Positions 20,683 through 29,278 of a stretch of DNA of 64,000 bases are shown here, in pieces (within the stretch, counting starts at the first letter, position 1; each line of letters begins with the position of its first letter). The notes beneath the pieces are model-generated. The model did no database searches. It was not told the origin of the DNA and saw only the letters and a program-made list of their open reading frames with translations. The translations under genes and the position numbers were made by a program. Origin of the DNA: Actinomycetospora corticicola (lineage in GTDB: Bacteria > Actinomycetota > Actinomycetes > Mycobacteriales > Pseudonocardiaceae); the NCBI RefSeq assembly GCF_013409505.1, contig NZ_JACCBN010000001.1, positions 5,456,001-5,520,000 on the forward strand, written 5' to 3'.

Positions 20683-21903
20683 ATGACCGCGGCCGACCGG
20701 GGCGGGAGCACCGACGGCCCGGCACCCCGGGCGCACGCCGGGGCCGTCCTGGCGGGCGGGATCATCGACGCCCTGGCGGCGCCGCCCGACGAGGACGCCG
20801 TGCTGCGCGATTTCGTCGCCTTCACGCGCCTGTTGCGCAACGCCGGGGTGCCCGTCACCTCCGACCGCACTGCGACCTACCTGCGCGCGCTGCGCGAGAT
20901 CGACCTCGCCAGCGAGGTGGCGACCTACTGGGCGGGGCGGCTGACGCTCTGCGGCGATCCCGACGACGTCGCGCGCTACGACCACGCCTTCTTCGCCTGG
21001 TTCTCCTCCGACCCGCGCGAGCAGCGGATGGGGCGGCCGGCCCCGCCGAAGCCGCGCGCGGCGACGATCGCGGCGCTCACCCCGCCGCCGGGGCAGGGGC
21101 AGGGCGACGAGAACGACGACACCCCCGAGCTCAAGGTGGCCGCCTCCGGGGAGGAGGTGCTGCGCGACCGCGACATCGCGGACCTGACGATCAGCGAGCG
21201 CGAGCACATCCGCCGCATGCTCGCCCTGCTCACCCCGACGCCGCCGCGTCGTCGGGCCCGCCGTCGCCGACCGAATTCCCGCGGCGAGCCGGACCCCCGG
21301 CGCACGCTGCGCGCGACGCTGCGCCACGCGGGCGAGATTCCGGGACTGTCGCGGAAGAACCGTCGCGAGCGGCCGCGCCGCGTCGTGATCCTGCTCGACG
21401 TGTCGGGCTCGATGGCCCCGTACGCCGACGCGCTGCTGCGGTTCGCGCACGTCCTCACCCGCCGGACCCCGCAGGCCGTCGAGACCTTCACCCTCGGCAC
21501 CCGGTTGACCCGCGTGACGCGGGAGCTCCGCCAGCGCGACCCCGAACGCGCCCTGCGCGACGCGGGCAACACCATCCCGGACTGGTCCGGCGGCACCCGG
21601 CTCGGCGAGGTGCTGGCGGCGTTCCTCGATCGCTGGGGACAGCGTGGGGTGGCCCGGCGGGCCGTCGTCGTGATCTTCTCCGACGGCTGGGAGCGGGGCG
21701 GGACGGAACTGCTCGGCGAGCAGATGGAGCGCCTGGCCCGGTTGGCCCACGCGGTGGTGTGGGTGAACCCGCACGCCGGCAAGCGCGGGTACGAGCCGGT
21801 CCAGGGGGGAATCGCCGCGGCCCTCCCGCACGTTGACCGGTTGCTGGCCGGACACTCGCTGGCCACGTTGCAGGAGCTCACGGAGGTGCTCGCCGATGCG
21901 TGA
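20683..21903 (+). CDS. coxE: CoxE-type VWA domain protein
   Basis: A 406-residue cytosolic protein. The N-terminal 200 residues are helical with a Pro/Arg-rich hinge, and the C-terminal VWA domain has the MIDAS motif DVSGS (about 239-243) followed by GGTRLGE and FSDGWERGG. CoxE proteins work with the MoxR ATPase to mature molybdenum hydroxylases. It starts 25 nt after coxD, and its stop overlaps the ATG of the XdhC gene. A different MoxR-VWA pair in this window (37172-40028) is much more diverged and serves another locus. Confidence 0.88.
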   Translation: MTAADRGGSTDGPAPRAHAGAVLAGGIIDALAAPPDEDAVLRDFVAFTRLLRNAGVPVTSDRTATYLRALREIDLASEVATYWAGRLTLCGDPDDVARYDHAFFAWFSSDPREQRMGRPAPPKPRAATIAALTPPPGQGQGDENDDTPELKVAASGEEVLRDRDIADLTISEREHIRRMLALLTPTPPRRRARRRRPNSRGEPDPRRTLRATLRHAGEIPGLSRKNRRERPRRVVILLDVSGSMAPYADALLRFAHVLTRRTPQAVETFTLGTRLTRVTRELRQRDPERALRDAGNTIPDWSGGTRLGEVLAAFLDRWGQRGVARRAVVVIFSDGWERGGTELLGEQMERLARLAHAVVWVNPHAGKRGYEPVQGGIAAALPHVDRLLAGHSLATLQELTEVLADA

Positions 21904-23056
21904 CGTGCTGGGAACCCTCGAGGGATGGTGGTCGGAGGGCCGGTCGGCGGCGCTCGCGACCGTCGTCGGGACCTTCCGGTCCGCGCCCCGCCAGCCCGGG
22001 GCCTCGATGCTGGTCGGACCCACCGGCGAGGCCGTCGGCAGCGTGTCCGGCGGGTGCGTGGAGGGCGCGGTCTACGAGCTCGGCTCCGACGTGCTGCGCG
22101 GGGAGGACCCCACGCTGCAGCGCTACGGGGTCTCCGACGACGATGCCTTCGCGGTCGGGCTGACCTGCGGCGGCATCCTCGACGTGTTCGTCGAGCAGGT
22201 CGACCGCGAGACCTACCCGCAGCTCGGCGAGATCGCCGCGGCCGTCCGCGAGCACCGCCCGGTGGCCACCGCGACCATCGTCTCCGGGCCCGGTGTCGGG
22301 CGCCGCCTCGTGGTGTGGCCCGACCGCACCGAGGGATCGCTCGGCAGCCCGCGGCTCGACGACGCCGTCCGCGACGACACCCGGGGGCTGCTCGCCGCCG
22401 GGCGCACCACCCTCGTGACCTACGGGACCGACGGCGAGCGCCGCGGCGAGGGGCTCGGGGTGTTCGTCGAGTCGTTCGCCCCGCCGCCCCGGCTCATCGT
22501 GTTCGGCGCCATCGACTTCGCCGCCGCGGTCGCGCGCATGGGCACCTTCCTCGGCATGCGGGTCACGGTGTGCGACGCGCGCCCGGTGTTCGCCACCTCG
22601 AGCCGCTTCCCCGAGGCCCACGAGGTCATCGTGGAGTGGCCGCACCGCTACCTCGCGGCGGAGGCGGAGGCGGGCCGGGTCGACGGCCGCACCGCCCTCG
22701 CCGTGCTCACCCACGACCCGAAGTTCGACGTCCCGCTGCTCGAGGTGGCCCTGCGGCTGCCCGAGATCGGCTACATCGGGGCGATGGGGTCGCGCCGCAC
22801 CCACCACGACCGCCTGGAGCGGCTCCGCGAGGCCGGGGTCACCGACGCCGAGCTCGGGCGGATGTCCAGCCCGATCGGGCTCGACCTCGGCGCGCGCACC
22901 CCGGAGGAGACCGCGGTGTCGATCGCCGCGGAGATGATCGCCCACCAGTGGGGCGGGGACGGCACGCCGCTCTCCGACCGCCAGGGCCCGATCCACGGCG
23001 ACTCGAACGTCGAACCCGGCATCCAGGCGTCCGAACTGGCGACGGGCGCTCGCTGA
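21896..23056 (+). CDS. XdhC/CoxF-family molybdenum cofactor insertion protein
   Basis: A 386-residue protein with an XdhC/CoxI N-terminal domain (PGASMLVGPTGEAVGSVSGGCVEGAVY, about 33-60) and a C-terminal Rossmann-like domain (VTVCDARPVFATSSRFP, YIGAMGSRRTHHDRLERL). Family members bind Mo cofactor and load it, often sulfurated, into xanthine dehydrogenase-type enzymes. ATG at 21896 overlaps the coxE stop and follows GGAGGTG. The operon coxD-coxE-xdhC parallels coxDEF of carboxydotrophs. Confidence 0.9.
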   Translation: MRDVLGTLEGWWSEGRSAALATVVGTFRSAPRQPGASMLVGPTGEAVGSVSGGCVEGAVYELGSDVLRGEDPTLQRYGVSDDDAFAVGLTCGGILDVFVEQVDRETYPQLGEIAAAVREHRPVATATIVSGPGVGRRLVVWPDRTEGSLGSPRLDDAVRDDTRGLLAAGRTTLVTYGTDGERRGEGLGVFVESFAPPPRLIVFGAIDFAAAVARMGTFLGMRVTVCDARPVFATSSRFPEAHEVIVEWPHRYLAAEAEAGRVDGRTALAVLTHDPKFDVPLLEVALRLPEIGYIGAMGSRRTHHDRLERLREAGVTDAELGRMSSPIGLDLGARTPEETAVSIAAEMIAHQWGGDGTPLSDRQGPIHGDSNVEPGIQASELATGAR

Positions 23057-23170
23057 CCGGAACTACCTGCGGGTAACCGGCATGATCCCTTCCGAGGCTG
23101 CCCAACCCCGTCGTCCGTCTGTAACGTGGACTACACCGAGCAGCCGAACCAACGGTGGGGAGGGGGCAGC

Positions 23171-24484
23171 GTGGTCCTCGTCGACTCCGTGACCCGTGCG
23201 GGCGAATCGCTGGTGGTGAGCCGGCGCAGGGTGGCGGCGGAGACCCCGACGGGGCCCGCTCCCACGCCACGTGACGCCGCCACCGGGCGCGGTCACCTGC
23301 AGTCGGGGCCGGAGACGCCGCGCCTCGCCAAGTTCCACGTCCCGGAGATCGTGTTCGGGTCGGGCTCGCTCTCCGAGGCCGCCCACGCGGCGGCGCGCCT
23401 CGGCGCGCGCCGCCCGCTGCTCGTCACCGACGAGGGCCTGCTCGCGGCTGGCTGGCCGCAGCAGCTCAGCCGCCACCTGCACGACGCCGGGATGCGGCCG
23501 GCGGTGTGGAGCGGGGTCACGCCCAACCCCAAGGACCACGAGATCGCCGCCGGGCACGAGTGCTATCGCGCCGAGCGGTGCGACGTGCTCGTGGCCGTGG
23601 GCGGCGGATCGGTGATCGACGCCGCGAAGGGCATCGCCCTGCTCGCGGGCAACGGGGGCGTGATCACCGACTTCGAGGGCGTCGACCGCATGGTCAACCC
23701 CATCCCGCCGATGGTGATGGTGCCCGCCACCTCCGGGACCGGGGCCGACGTCAGCCAGTTCTGCATCGTCACCGACACCCTGCGGAACACCAAGATCACG
23801 ATCCTCGGCCGGGCGCTTGTGCCCGACGTCTCGGTGGTCGACCCGCAGCTGCTCACGACGATGCCCGACTGGCTGAACGCCGCGACCGGGCTCGACGCGC
23901 TCACCCACGGCATCGAGGCCTACGTGTCGCGGGCGCACAACCCGCTGACCGACCACCACGCGCTGCAGGCGATCTCGCTGGTCGGCGGGCACCTCGAGCG
24001 CACGATGGACCATCCGCTCGAGCAGGAGTCGCGGGTCTTCATGGCCCAGGCCGCGCTCGAGGCGGGCCTCGCCTTCACCAACGCGATCCTCGGCGCGGCG
24101 CACGCGATGAGCCACCAGGTCGGCGGCCTGCTCGACCTGCCCCACGGCGTGATCAACGGGATCCTGCTGCCGCACGTCGTGCGGTTCAACGCGGAGCCCG
24201 ATCCGGCCCGCTTCGTGCCGATCGCCCAGGCCCTCGGCTTCGCCGAGGTCAGCGGCGGCCGCTGCTCGGACGCGATGGCGGAGGACGCGGCCGAGTGGGC
24301 GGCGGAGGAGGTCCGGCGGCTGGCCGACGAGCTCGGCGTCCCGAAGGGGCTGGCCGAGATCGGGGTGACCGAGGACGACGTCGCGCAGCTCGCGACGATG
24401 ACGATGGCGGACGCCTGCCTGTCGACCAATCCCCGGGAAGCCACGCGGGACGACATCGAGGCGCTGTTCCGGCAGGCCCTGTAG
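23171..24484 (+). CDS. Iron-containing (group III) alcohol dehydrogenase
   Basis: A 437-residue NAD(P)-dependent dehydrogenase. It has GGGSVIDAAKGIA and PATSGTGADVSQFC for cofactor binding, and metal ligands in GLDALTHGIEAYVSRAHNPLTDHHA and AHAMSHQVGGLLDLPHG. It is clearly different from the Mno protein at 40156-41448 and resembles 1,3-propanediol/butanol-type enzymes; the substrate is unknown. GTG at 23171 follows GGGGAGGGGG; the frame is open further upstream but has no better start. Six bp downstream begins a sensor kinase and then a response regulator, which suggests the enzyme is made in response to a sensed alcohol or aldehyde. Confidence 0.88.
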   Translation: MVLVDSVTRAGESLVVSRRRVAAETPTGPAPTPRDAATGRGHLQSGPETPRLAKFHVPEIVFGSGSLSEAAHAAARLGARRPLLVTDEGLLAAGWPQQLSRHLHDAGMRPAVWSGVTPNPKDHEIAAGHECYRAERCDVLVAVGGGSVIDAAKGIALLAGNGGVITDFEGVDRMVNPIPPMVMVPATSGTGADVSQFCIVTDTLRNTKITILGRALVPDVSVVDPQLLTTMPDWLNAATGLDALTHGIEAYVSRAHNPLTDHHALQAISLVGGHLERTMDHPLEQESRVFMAQAALEAGLAFTNAILGAAHAMSHQVGGLLDLPHGVINGILLPHVVRFNAEPDPARFVPIAQALGFAEVSGGRCSDAMAEDAAEWAAEEVRRLADELGVPKGLAEIGVTEDDVAQLATMTMADACLSTNPREATRDDIEALFRQAL

Positions 24485-24489
24485 CCGCA

Positions 24490-26016
24490 GTGACCGAGCA
24501 CCGCATCTCCGGCCGCGACACGGACCCCGGCCTCGATCTGGACCTGCTCACCGGCATCCGTTCGGGCAAGCCCTCGTTCTACGTCGAGTATCTCGCCTCC
24601 GCCGAGCGGCTGCGACGGGTCATCCACGCGCTCGACCGGATCAGCCGGGCCCTGGTGCGGACCACCGAGGGGCCGGGCACCCTCGTGCGCTCGGTCGCCG
24701 AGGCCGCCTCGGAGCACCTCACCGCCCACTGGGTGGTCTTCGCCCTCGCCGACGGCGCGCTCCCGGAGGCCTCGCCCCGCCACCTCGTGCTCGGGCCCGA
24801 TCTCGCCGAGGTGCCGTTCGCCGAGGTGCCCCGCGACGGGGACGGGGCCGCTGCGGAGGCCGGGGCGCCGGAGCTGCCGCCGTACGTCCTGCGACACCTG
24901 CACGCCGTCCGCCGCGGCGACCACGACGAGTCCGACCTGAACGCGGGCGACGGTGCGGCGGCCGACCCGCACCCGCACGACCCCCACCACCTCCACGTGC
25001 CGGTCCGGCTCGACGGCACGGTGGTGGGCGAGATCGTCGCGTGGACCGGGGTCGAGCGGCGCATCGACGCCACCGACGCCTCGGTGCTGCGCGTCCTCGC
25101 GAGCCAGACCGCGGCGGCGCTGCAGAACTCGGCGCTGCACCAGCGGACGCTGCGGCTCTACGACGAGGCCAGCCGCCACGCGGAGGACCTCGCGGCCCGC
25201 AACGAACAGCTCCAGCGCACCCGCGACGCGCTCACCGTCGCCCGGCAGCGCGAGGTGCTCGACTCGGAGCGCCACCGCATCGCCCGGGAACTGCACGACT
25301 CGGTCACGCAGTACGCGCTCTCGGCGGGCATGCAGATCGAGGTGGTGCGCTCGGAGATCCGGGACGAGCGGCAGCGGGAACGGCTGGAGACCGCGAAGCA
25401 GCTCACCCGACGCGCGGTCGAGCAGCTGCGGTCGGCCATCTACGCCCTCAACCACTCCGGCGAGCACGGCCACCGGAGCCTGCCGGCGATGCTCGAGGAG
25501 CTCTCCACCGTCCACATGCCCTCCGACCTGCGGGTGGAGGTCCGGATCGAGGGACGGCCGGTGTCGTTGCCCTCGGCCGCGGAACGGTCGCTGTTCCGCG
25601 TCGCGGGGGAGGCCCTGTTCAACGCGGCGGTGCACGCGGAGGCCACGGTGGCGGTCGTGCGGCTCTCGTTCCGCAAGGACCGCCTCGTGCTCTCGGTCGC
25701 CGACGACGGGACCGGCGACCCCGAGCGCGTCCGCCGCTCGCTACGGGTGTCGGCTGCGGGCGACCTCGACGGCTCGCACCGGGGGCTCGCGAACATGGCC
25801 GAGCGGGCCCGCGAGTTCGGCGGCGTCCTGCAGGTGCAGCGTGCCCGCCAGGGCGGGATCCGCGTGCAGGTGAGCGTCCCGCTGCCCATCGAGGCCCGCC
25901 CGCAACCGAGCGAGGCCACCGAGGCCGCCGCAGAACCGTCGGGAACGACAGGGACGGCGGGTGGCCCGACGGGCGAGGATGGGCCTGGTCCGAACGACGC
26001 TGGGAGCACGACATGA
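24490..26016 (+). CDS. GAF-domain NarL-family sensor histidine kinase
   Basis: A 508-residue soluble kinase with no transmembrane segment. A GAF-like sensor region lies at about 60-220, with a His/Asp-rich insert (HPHDPHHLH, near 160-168) that could bind metal. A coiled coil follows, then the HisKA_3 phosphoacceptor in ERHRIARELHDSVTQ (His near 269), and an HATPase with VADDGTGDP and HRGLANMAER. GTG at 24490 is 5 nt after the dehydrogenase stop, and the end overlaps the regulator by 4 bp. It is probably the alcohol-responsive sensor for the operon and perhaps for mno (inference from similar mycobacterial arrangements). Confidence 0.88.
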   Translation: MTEHRISGRDTDPGLDLDLLTGIRSGKPSFYVEYLASAERLRRVIHALDRISRALVRTTEGPGTLVRSVAEAASEHLTAHWVVFALADGALPEASPRHLVLGPDLAEVPFAEVPRDGDGAAAEAGAPELPPYVLRHLHAVRRGDHDESDLNAGDGAAADPHPHDPHHLHVPVRLDGTVVGEIVAWTGVERRIDATDASVLRVLASQTAAALQNSALHQRTLRLYDEASRHAEDLAARNEQLQRTRDALTVARQREVLDSERHRIARELHDSVTQYALSAGMQIEVVRSEIRDERQRERLETAKQLTRRAVEQLRSAIYALNHSGEHGHRSLPAMLEELSTVHMPSDLRVEVRIEGRPVSLPSAAERSLFRVAGEALFNAAVHAEATVAVVRLSFRKDRLVLSVADDGTGDPERVRRSLRVSAAGDLDGSHRGLANMAERAREFGGVLQVQRARQGGIRVQVSVPLPIEARPQPSEATEAAAEPSGTTGTAGGPTGEDGPGPNDAGSTT

Positions 26017-26690
26017 CCGACATCCGCATCCCCGCCCGCGCGGCGGTCCGCCGGGGCGAGGTCCGCATCGTGCTGGTCGACGACCACGCGATCGTCCGCC
26101 AGGGCCTGCGCTCGGTGCTGGAACGGGAACCGCAGCTCGCCATCGTCGGGGAGGCCTCCTCGGCGGCCGAGGCGCTCGCCGTCGTCGCCCACGAGCGACC
26201 CTCGATCGTGCTGCTCGACCTGAAGCTCTCCACGAGCTCGGACTCCGAGGGCCTGCAGCTGTGCCGCCAGCTCACCCAGGCCCACCCCGGCGTCGGGGTG
26301 CTGGTGCTGACGACGTTCCTCGACGACCGGCTCGTCGTCGAGGCCGTCCACGCCGGCGCCCGCGGCTACGTGGTCAAGGACGTCGACACCACGGAGCTGA
26401 TCGCCGCGATCCGTGCGGTGTCGCGCGGCGAGTCCGCGTTCGACTCGCGTTCCGCGGCCGCCGTGGTCCGCTCGCTGAACGGGCAGCAGCCGCACGGCGA
26501 GACGCTCACCGGCCGCGAGCTCGACGTGCTGCGCCTGCTGGCCCGGGGCATGAGCAACCGCACCATCGGCCGCGAGCTGTTCATCTCCGAGACGACGGTG
26601 AAGTTCCACGTCGGGAACCTCATGCGCAAGCTCGACGTCTCCCGCCGCGCGGAGGCCGTCTACGCCGCCTCGAAGATGGGACTCATCTGA
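26013..26690 (+). CDS. NarL/LuxR-family response regulator
   Basis: A 225-residue DNA-binding regulator with receiver acidic pocket VDDH (20-23), phosphoacceptor Asp in VLLDLKL (about residue 69), conserved Lys in VVKDVDTTEL, and a LuxR helix-turn-helix (LTGRELDVLRLLARGMSN to ETTVKFHVGNLMRKL, about 163-205). It is coupled to the kinase by an ATGA overlap, so the pair forms one two-component system. Likely targets are the preceding dehydrogenase promoter and possibly the mno promoter. Confidence 0.93.
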   Translation: MTDIRIPARAAVRRGEVRIVLVDDHAIVRQGLRSVLEREPQLAIVGEASSAAEALAVVAHERPSIVLLDLKLSTSSDSEGLQLCRQLTQAHPGVGVLVLTTFLDDRLVVEAVHAGARGYVVKDVDTTELIAAIRAVSRGESAFDSRSAAAVVRSLNGQQPHGETLTGRELDVLRLLARGMSNRTIGRELFISETTVKFHVGNLMRKLDVSRRAEAVYAASKMGLI

Positions 26691-26713
26691 CGGTCGCGGC
26701 CCGCCCGCACGAG

Positions 26714-27226
26714 GTGGCGGCGGCGCTGCCGGGCGACCGGGTCGTGCCCGACGCCCAGGTCACGATGGACCGGGCGTTCGACCTGCCGGCCGGGCCGGAC
26801 GCCGTCTGGCCCTGGTTCGTCCAGCTCGGGAAGAGCCGGGCCGGCTGGTACCTGCCGGCGTGGGCGGAGCGGGTGGTGCCCGCCCGACGACGGGGCCTGC
26901 GCCGGATCGACCCGTCGCTGCAGCACCTCGCGCCGGGCGACGTCATCCCCGACTGGGGCGGGCGCGACGCGACGTTCGAGATCGTCGAGCACACCCCGCC
27001 GACGGCGCTCGTCCACCGCTCCGAGCGCGGCGACCTGCGCATCAGCTGGGCGATCGTGCTGCGTCCCGTCGCGCACGGCACCCGCGTCCACCTGCGCTTC
27101 CGGATCGCCGGGGTCCGCCGGGTGTGGCTCGTGCGCACCGGCGGTGAGCTGATGGACCTCCTGACGGTGGCCGGGCTCGCCGCCGGTCTGCGCGAGCGGC
27201 TGCGGTCGACGACGGGCGTCAGGTGA
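26714..27226 (+). CDS. SRPBCC-fold protein of unknown ligand
   Basis: A 170-residue protein with the START/polyketide-cyclase-like pattern: DRAFDLPAGPDAVWPWFVQLG near the N-terminus, GDVIPDWGGRDATFEIVEH in the middle, and a final amphipathic helix. No catalytic residue can be identified. The start is uncertain: GTG 26714 is the first plausible one after the response regulator stop, with GTG 26744 and ATG 26765 as alternatives. It converges on the sigma factor gene and overlaps its end by 8 bp. Confidence 0.7.
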   Translation: MAAALPGDRVVPDAQVTMDRAFDLPAGPDAVWPWFVQLGKSRAGWYLPAWAERVVPARRRGLRRIDPSLQHLAPGDVIPDWGGRDATFEIVEHTPPTALVHRSERGDLRISWAIVLRPVAHGTRVHLRFRIAGVRRVWLVRTGGELMDLLTVAGLAAGLRERLRSTTGVR

Positions 27227-28085
27227 AGACCACCTCGGTCCCGTCGATGGTCCGTGGGTCGCCCACGACCTCCATCGCGGTGACCAGGCCGTCGACGACG
27301 GTGAACCGGAACATCGACACGACCCGTTTCGGGGTCGCGTACACCAGGCCCGGCACACCATCGATGAGCACCGGCACCGCGGCCTGGGCGCGGCCGGCGA
27401 ACACGCGGGCCACCGCGTCGGCGCCGGGCACCTCGGGGGCGAGTTCGGGGGCGCCCCGGCCGGCGTTCGCCGTCGCCATCCGCACGGCCACCGGGTCCGC
27501 GCGCAGCACGACCTCGGGGTCGAGCAGTTCCAGGAGCGCCCCGAAGTCCCCGTCCCGGGCGGCGGCCAGGAAGGCCGAGACCACCTCCGCCGGGGCGCGG
27601 GAGGCCCCGGCGTCGGGAAGGCCCCGGACCCGCCGCCGGCCCCGGCTGGCGAGCTGGCGGGTGGCGGCGACCGAGCGGTCGACGATCGGCGCGATCTCCT
27701 CGAACGGCAGCCCGAAGACGTCGTGCAGCACGAACGCGAGCCGTTCGGCGGGGGAGAGGCGGTCGAGGACGAGGGTGAGCGCGGGCCCGACGGCGTCCGC
27801 CGAGACGGCGAGGGACTCGGCGCCCGGGTCGTCGTCGGGGAGGTCCTCCGGCTCCTCGGCGTCCGGACGCCGGGCCCGGAGCTGGTTGAGCGCGATCCGC
27901 GCGACCACCGTGGTGAGCCAGCCGGCGAGGTTGTCGATGGCGTCGGGGTCGTCCTGCCGGGCGAGGCGCAGCCACGCCTCCTGCACGGCGTCCTCGGCGG
28001 CGTGGGGGCCGACGAGCCGCCCGGCGACGGCCAGCAGGTGGGGCCGGTGGGCGGCGAACCGCCCGGCCAGCTCGGTCGGGTCCAT
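27219..28085 (-). CDS. ECF41-type RNA polymerase sigma factor with SnoaL-like C-terminal domain
   Basis: A 288-residue sigma factor. Region 2 (about 10-75: HAAEDAVQEAWLRLAR, GWLTTVVARIALNQLR), region 4 (about 115-170: LSPAERLAFVLHDVFGLPFEEIA) and a C-terminal SnoaL/NTF2-like domain (about 180-288) match the ECF41 family, where the extra domain controls sigma activity without a classical anti-sigma factor. ATG 28085 follows GGAGG. It is divergent from a carboxymuconolactone-decarboxylase-type gene, the partner typical of ECF41, and an ECF41-like promoter lies between them. Confidence 0.88.
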   Translation of the reverse strand: MDPTELAGRFAAHRPHLLAVAGRLVGPHAAEDAVQEAWLRLARQDDPDAIDNLAGWLTTVVARIALNQLRARRPDAEEPEDLPDDDPGAESLAVSADAVGPALTLVLDRLSPAERLAFVLHDVFGLPFEEIAPIVDRSVAATRQLASRGRRRVRGLPDAGASRAPAEVVSAFLAAARDGDFGALLELLDPEVVLRADPVAVRMATANAGRGAPELAPEVPGADAVARVFAGRAQAAVPVLIDGVPGLVYATPKRVVSMFRFTVVDGLVTAMEVVGDPRTIDGTEVVFT

Positions 28086-28088
28086 GGC

Positions 28089-28115
28089 TGTCACATCCTC
28101 CGCGGGGTGGGTGTC
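28089..28115 (+). promoter_or_regulatory. Candidate ECF41 promoter for the CMD gene
   Basis: TGTCACA (28089-28095), a 16-nt spacer, then TGTC (28112-28115). The consensus reported for ECF41 targets is TGTCACA-N16-CGTC, so seven of seven -35 bases and three of four -10 bases match at the right spacing. It points toward the start at 28176. Confidence 0.6.
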
Positions 28116-28175
28116 GGTGACATGACCGACCGGCGCCGAGGGATGTGACCGGCGGTCCGAGGACGAGGAGCCGTC

Positions 28176-28649
28176 ATGACCACCAGCATCGCGCTCGAGC
28201 CCCGCATGCCCAACCCCGCCGCAATCCTGCCCGGCGTGGGCGAGGCGATCGGCGGGCTGATCGCGGCCACCCGCGCGGGCGGCCTGCCCGAGCCCCTCCT
28301 GGCGCTGGTCCACCTGCGCGTCAGCCTGATCAACGGGTGCGCGTCATGCGTGCACGGGGGCACGGTCGAGGCGCGGGCGCAGGGCGAGACCGACGACCGC
28401 CTCGCCACGGTCGGCGTCTGGCGCGAGGCGCCCTGGTTCACCGACGAGGAGCGGGTCGCGCTCGAGCTCGCCGAGCATGTCACGCGGCTCGCCGACGCCG
28501 GGGACGCGGTGCCGGACGCCCTGTGGTCGGAGGTGGTGCGGGTGTTCGACGAGCCGGCCCGCGCGGCCCTGCTGCTGTGGATCGCCGTGGTCAACCTGTT
28601 CAACCGCTGCAACGCGCCGATCCGGCACGTCGCGGGGAGCGGGTGGTGA
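28176..28649 (+). CDS. Carboxymuconolactone decarboxylase/AhpD-like protein
   Basis: A 157-residue all-helical protein with the redox CxxC motif in NGCASCVHGG (about 53-62) typical of AhpD/CMD-fold peroxidase-related proteins. It is the usual genomic partner of ECF41 sigma factors. The ATG follows GAGGACGAGGAG. Its biochemical reaction is unknown; thiol-dependent peroxide or lactone chemistry is typical of the fold. It ends just before a perfect 53-bp palindrome. Confidence 0.88.
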   Translation: MTTSIALEPRMPNPAAILPGVGEAIGGLIAATRAGGLPEPLLALVHLRVSLINGCASCVHGGTVEARAQGETDDRLATVGVWREAPWFTDEERVALELAEHVTRLADAGDAVPDALWSEVVRVFDEPARAALLLWIAVVNLFNRCNAPIRHVAGSGW

Positions 28650-28661
28650 CCCCTCCCGGAC

Positions 28662-28714
28662 GGCAGGAAAGCGTCGTTGCTGTCACTGGGTGACAGCAAC
28701 GACGCTTTCCTGCC
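28662..28714. repeat. 53-bp perfect palindromic element (type 1), intergenic copy
   Basis: Two 25-nt arms (28662-28686 and 28690-28714) pair perfectly around the 3-nt loop TGG. The arm begins GGCAGGAAAGCGTCGTTG. It lies between the convergent CMD and HxlR genes and can serve as a bidirectional terminator. Copies of the same 53-bp length occur inside coding sequences at 47470-47522 and 53053-53105, with a remnant at 1935. Confidence 0.93.
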
Positions 28715-28730
28715 ACGGAGGGGGTGGCAC

Positions 28731-29237
28731 TCAGGGCAGCGGCGTGAGGAGCCGGTGCGGGGACCGGAGGGCGACGCTCACCGGATCCTCGCGCCGGCCC
28801 GGCCCGGCGGTCGCGCGGACGACGAGGTCGGGTGGTGGGGGCACCGTGCCGCACGCCGGGCAGTGGCCGTCGGGGGTGGTGTCGGTCCCGCACGTGACGT
28901 GCGAGAACCGCCGCACCGACCCGCCGGTCGCGACCTGGTCCGCCTCCCCGAACGCCGCCAGGGACCGCAGCGCCGGCCACAACGGCCACGCGGCCTCGGA
29001 GACGCGGTAGGACCTGCCGTCGGGACGGAGGAGCCCGGCGGTGACGAGCCGGTCGAGGCGGTCGGCGAGCACGGCGCGGGGGATGTCGAGGCGCGCGACG
29101 AGGTCGGCGAAGCGGTGCACGCCGAAGAAGCAGTCGCGCAGGACGAGCAGGGTCCAGCGGTCGCCGACGAGCTCGAGGGCCCGTGCGATCGCGCAGTCCT
29201 GCGCGGGATATCCCTGGCCGAGGGGCACGTCACCCAT
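28731..29237 (-). CDS. HxlR-family winged-helix transcriptional regulator
   Basis: A 168-residue repressor-like protein. The HxlR domain (about 14-100) starts with CAIARALELVGDRWTLLVLRDCFFG, including two Cys that could be redox sensors. The C-terminal tail adds a Cys cluster (TCGTDTTPDGHCPACG, about 123-138) resembling a small zinc ribbon. It is divergent from an MFS exporter with only 23-41 bp between starts and probably represses both genes through the palindromic site in that gap. Confidence 0.88.
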   Translation of the reverse strand: MGDVPLGQGYPAQDCAIARALELVGDRWTLLVLRDCFFGVHRFADLVARLDIPRAVLADRLDRLVTAGLLRPDGRSYRVSEAAWPLWPALRSLAAFGEADQVATGGSVRRFSHVTCGTDTTPDGHCPACGTVPPPPDLVVRATAGPGRREDPVSVALRSPHRLLTPLP

Positions 29238-29268
29238 GCTAGTTCAATGACCGAACTTCCGTGCTAGC
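29238..29268. promoter_or_regulatory. Operator-like inverted repeat between HxlR and MFS genes
   Basis: AGTTC-N7-GAACT (29241-29257) nested within outer GCTAG (29238-29242) and CTAGC (29264-29268) arms. Such interrupted palindromes in a regulator-transporter divergent gap are typical HxlR operators. Confidence 0.55.
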
Positions 29269-29278
29269 GTCCCGGACC

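Noticed and set aside
28662..28714. Palindrome considered only as an ordinary terminator
   Set aside because: The same 53-bp sequence occurs inside two genes, so terminator function alone does not explain it.
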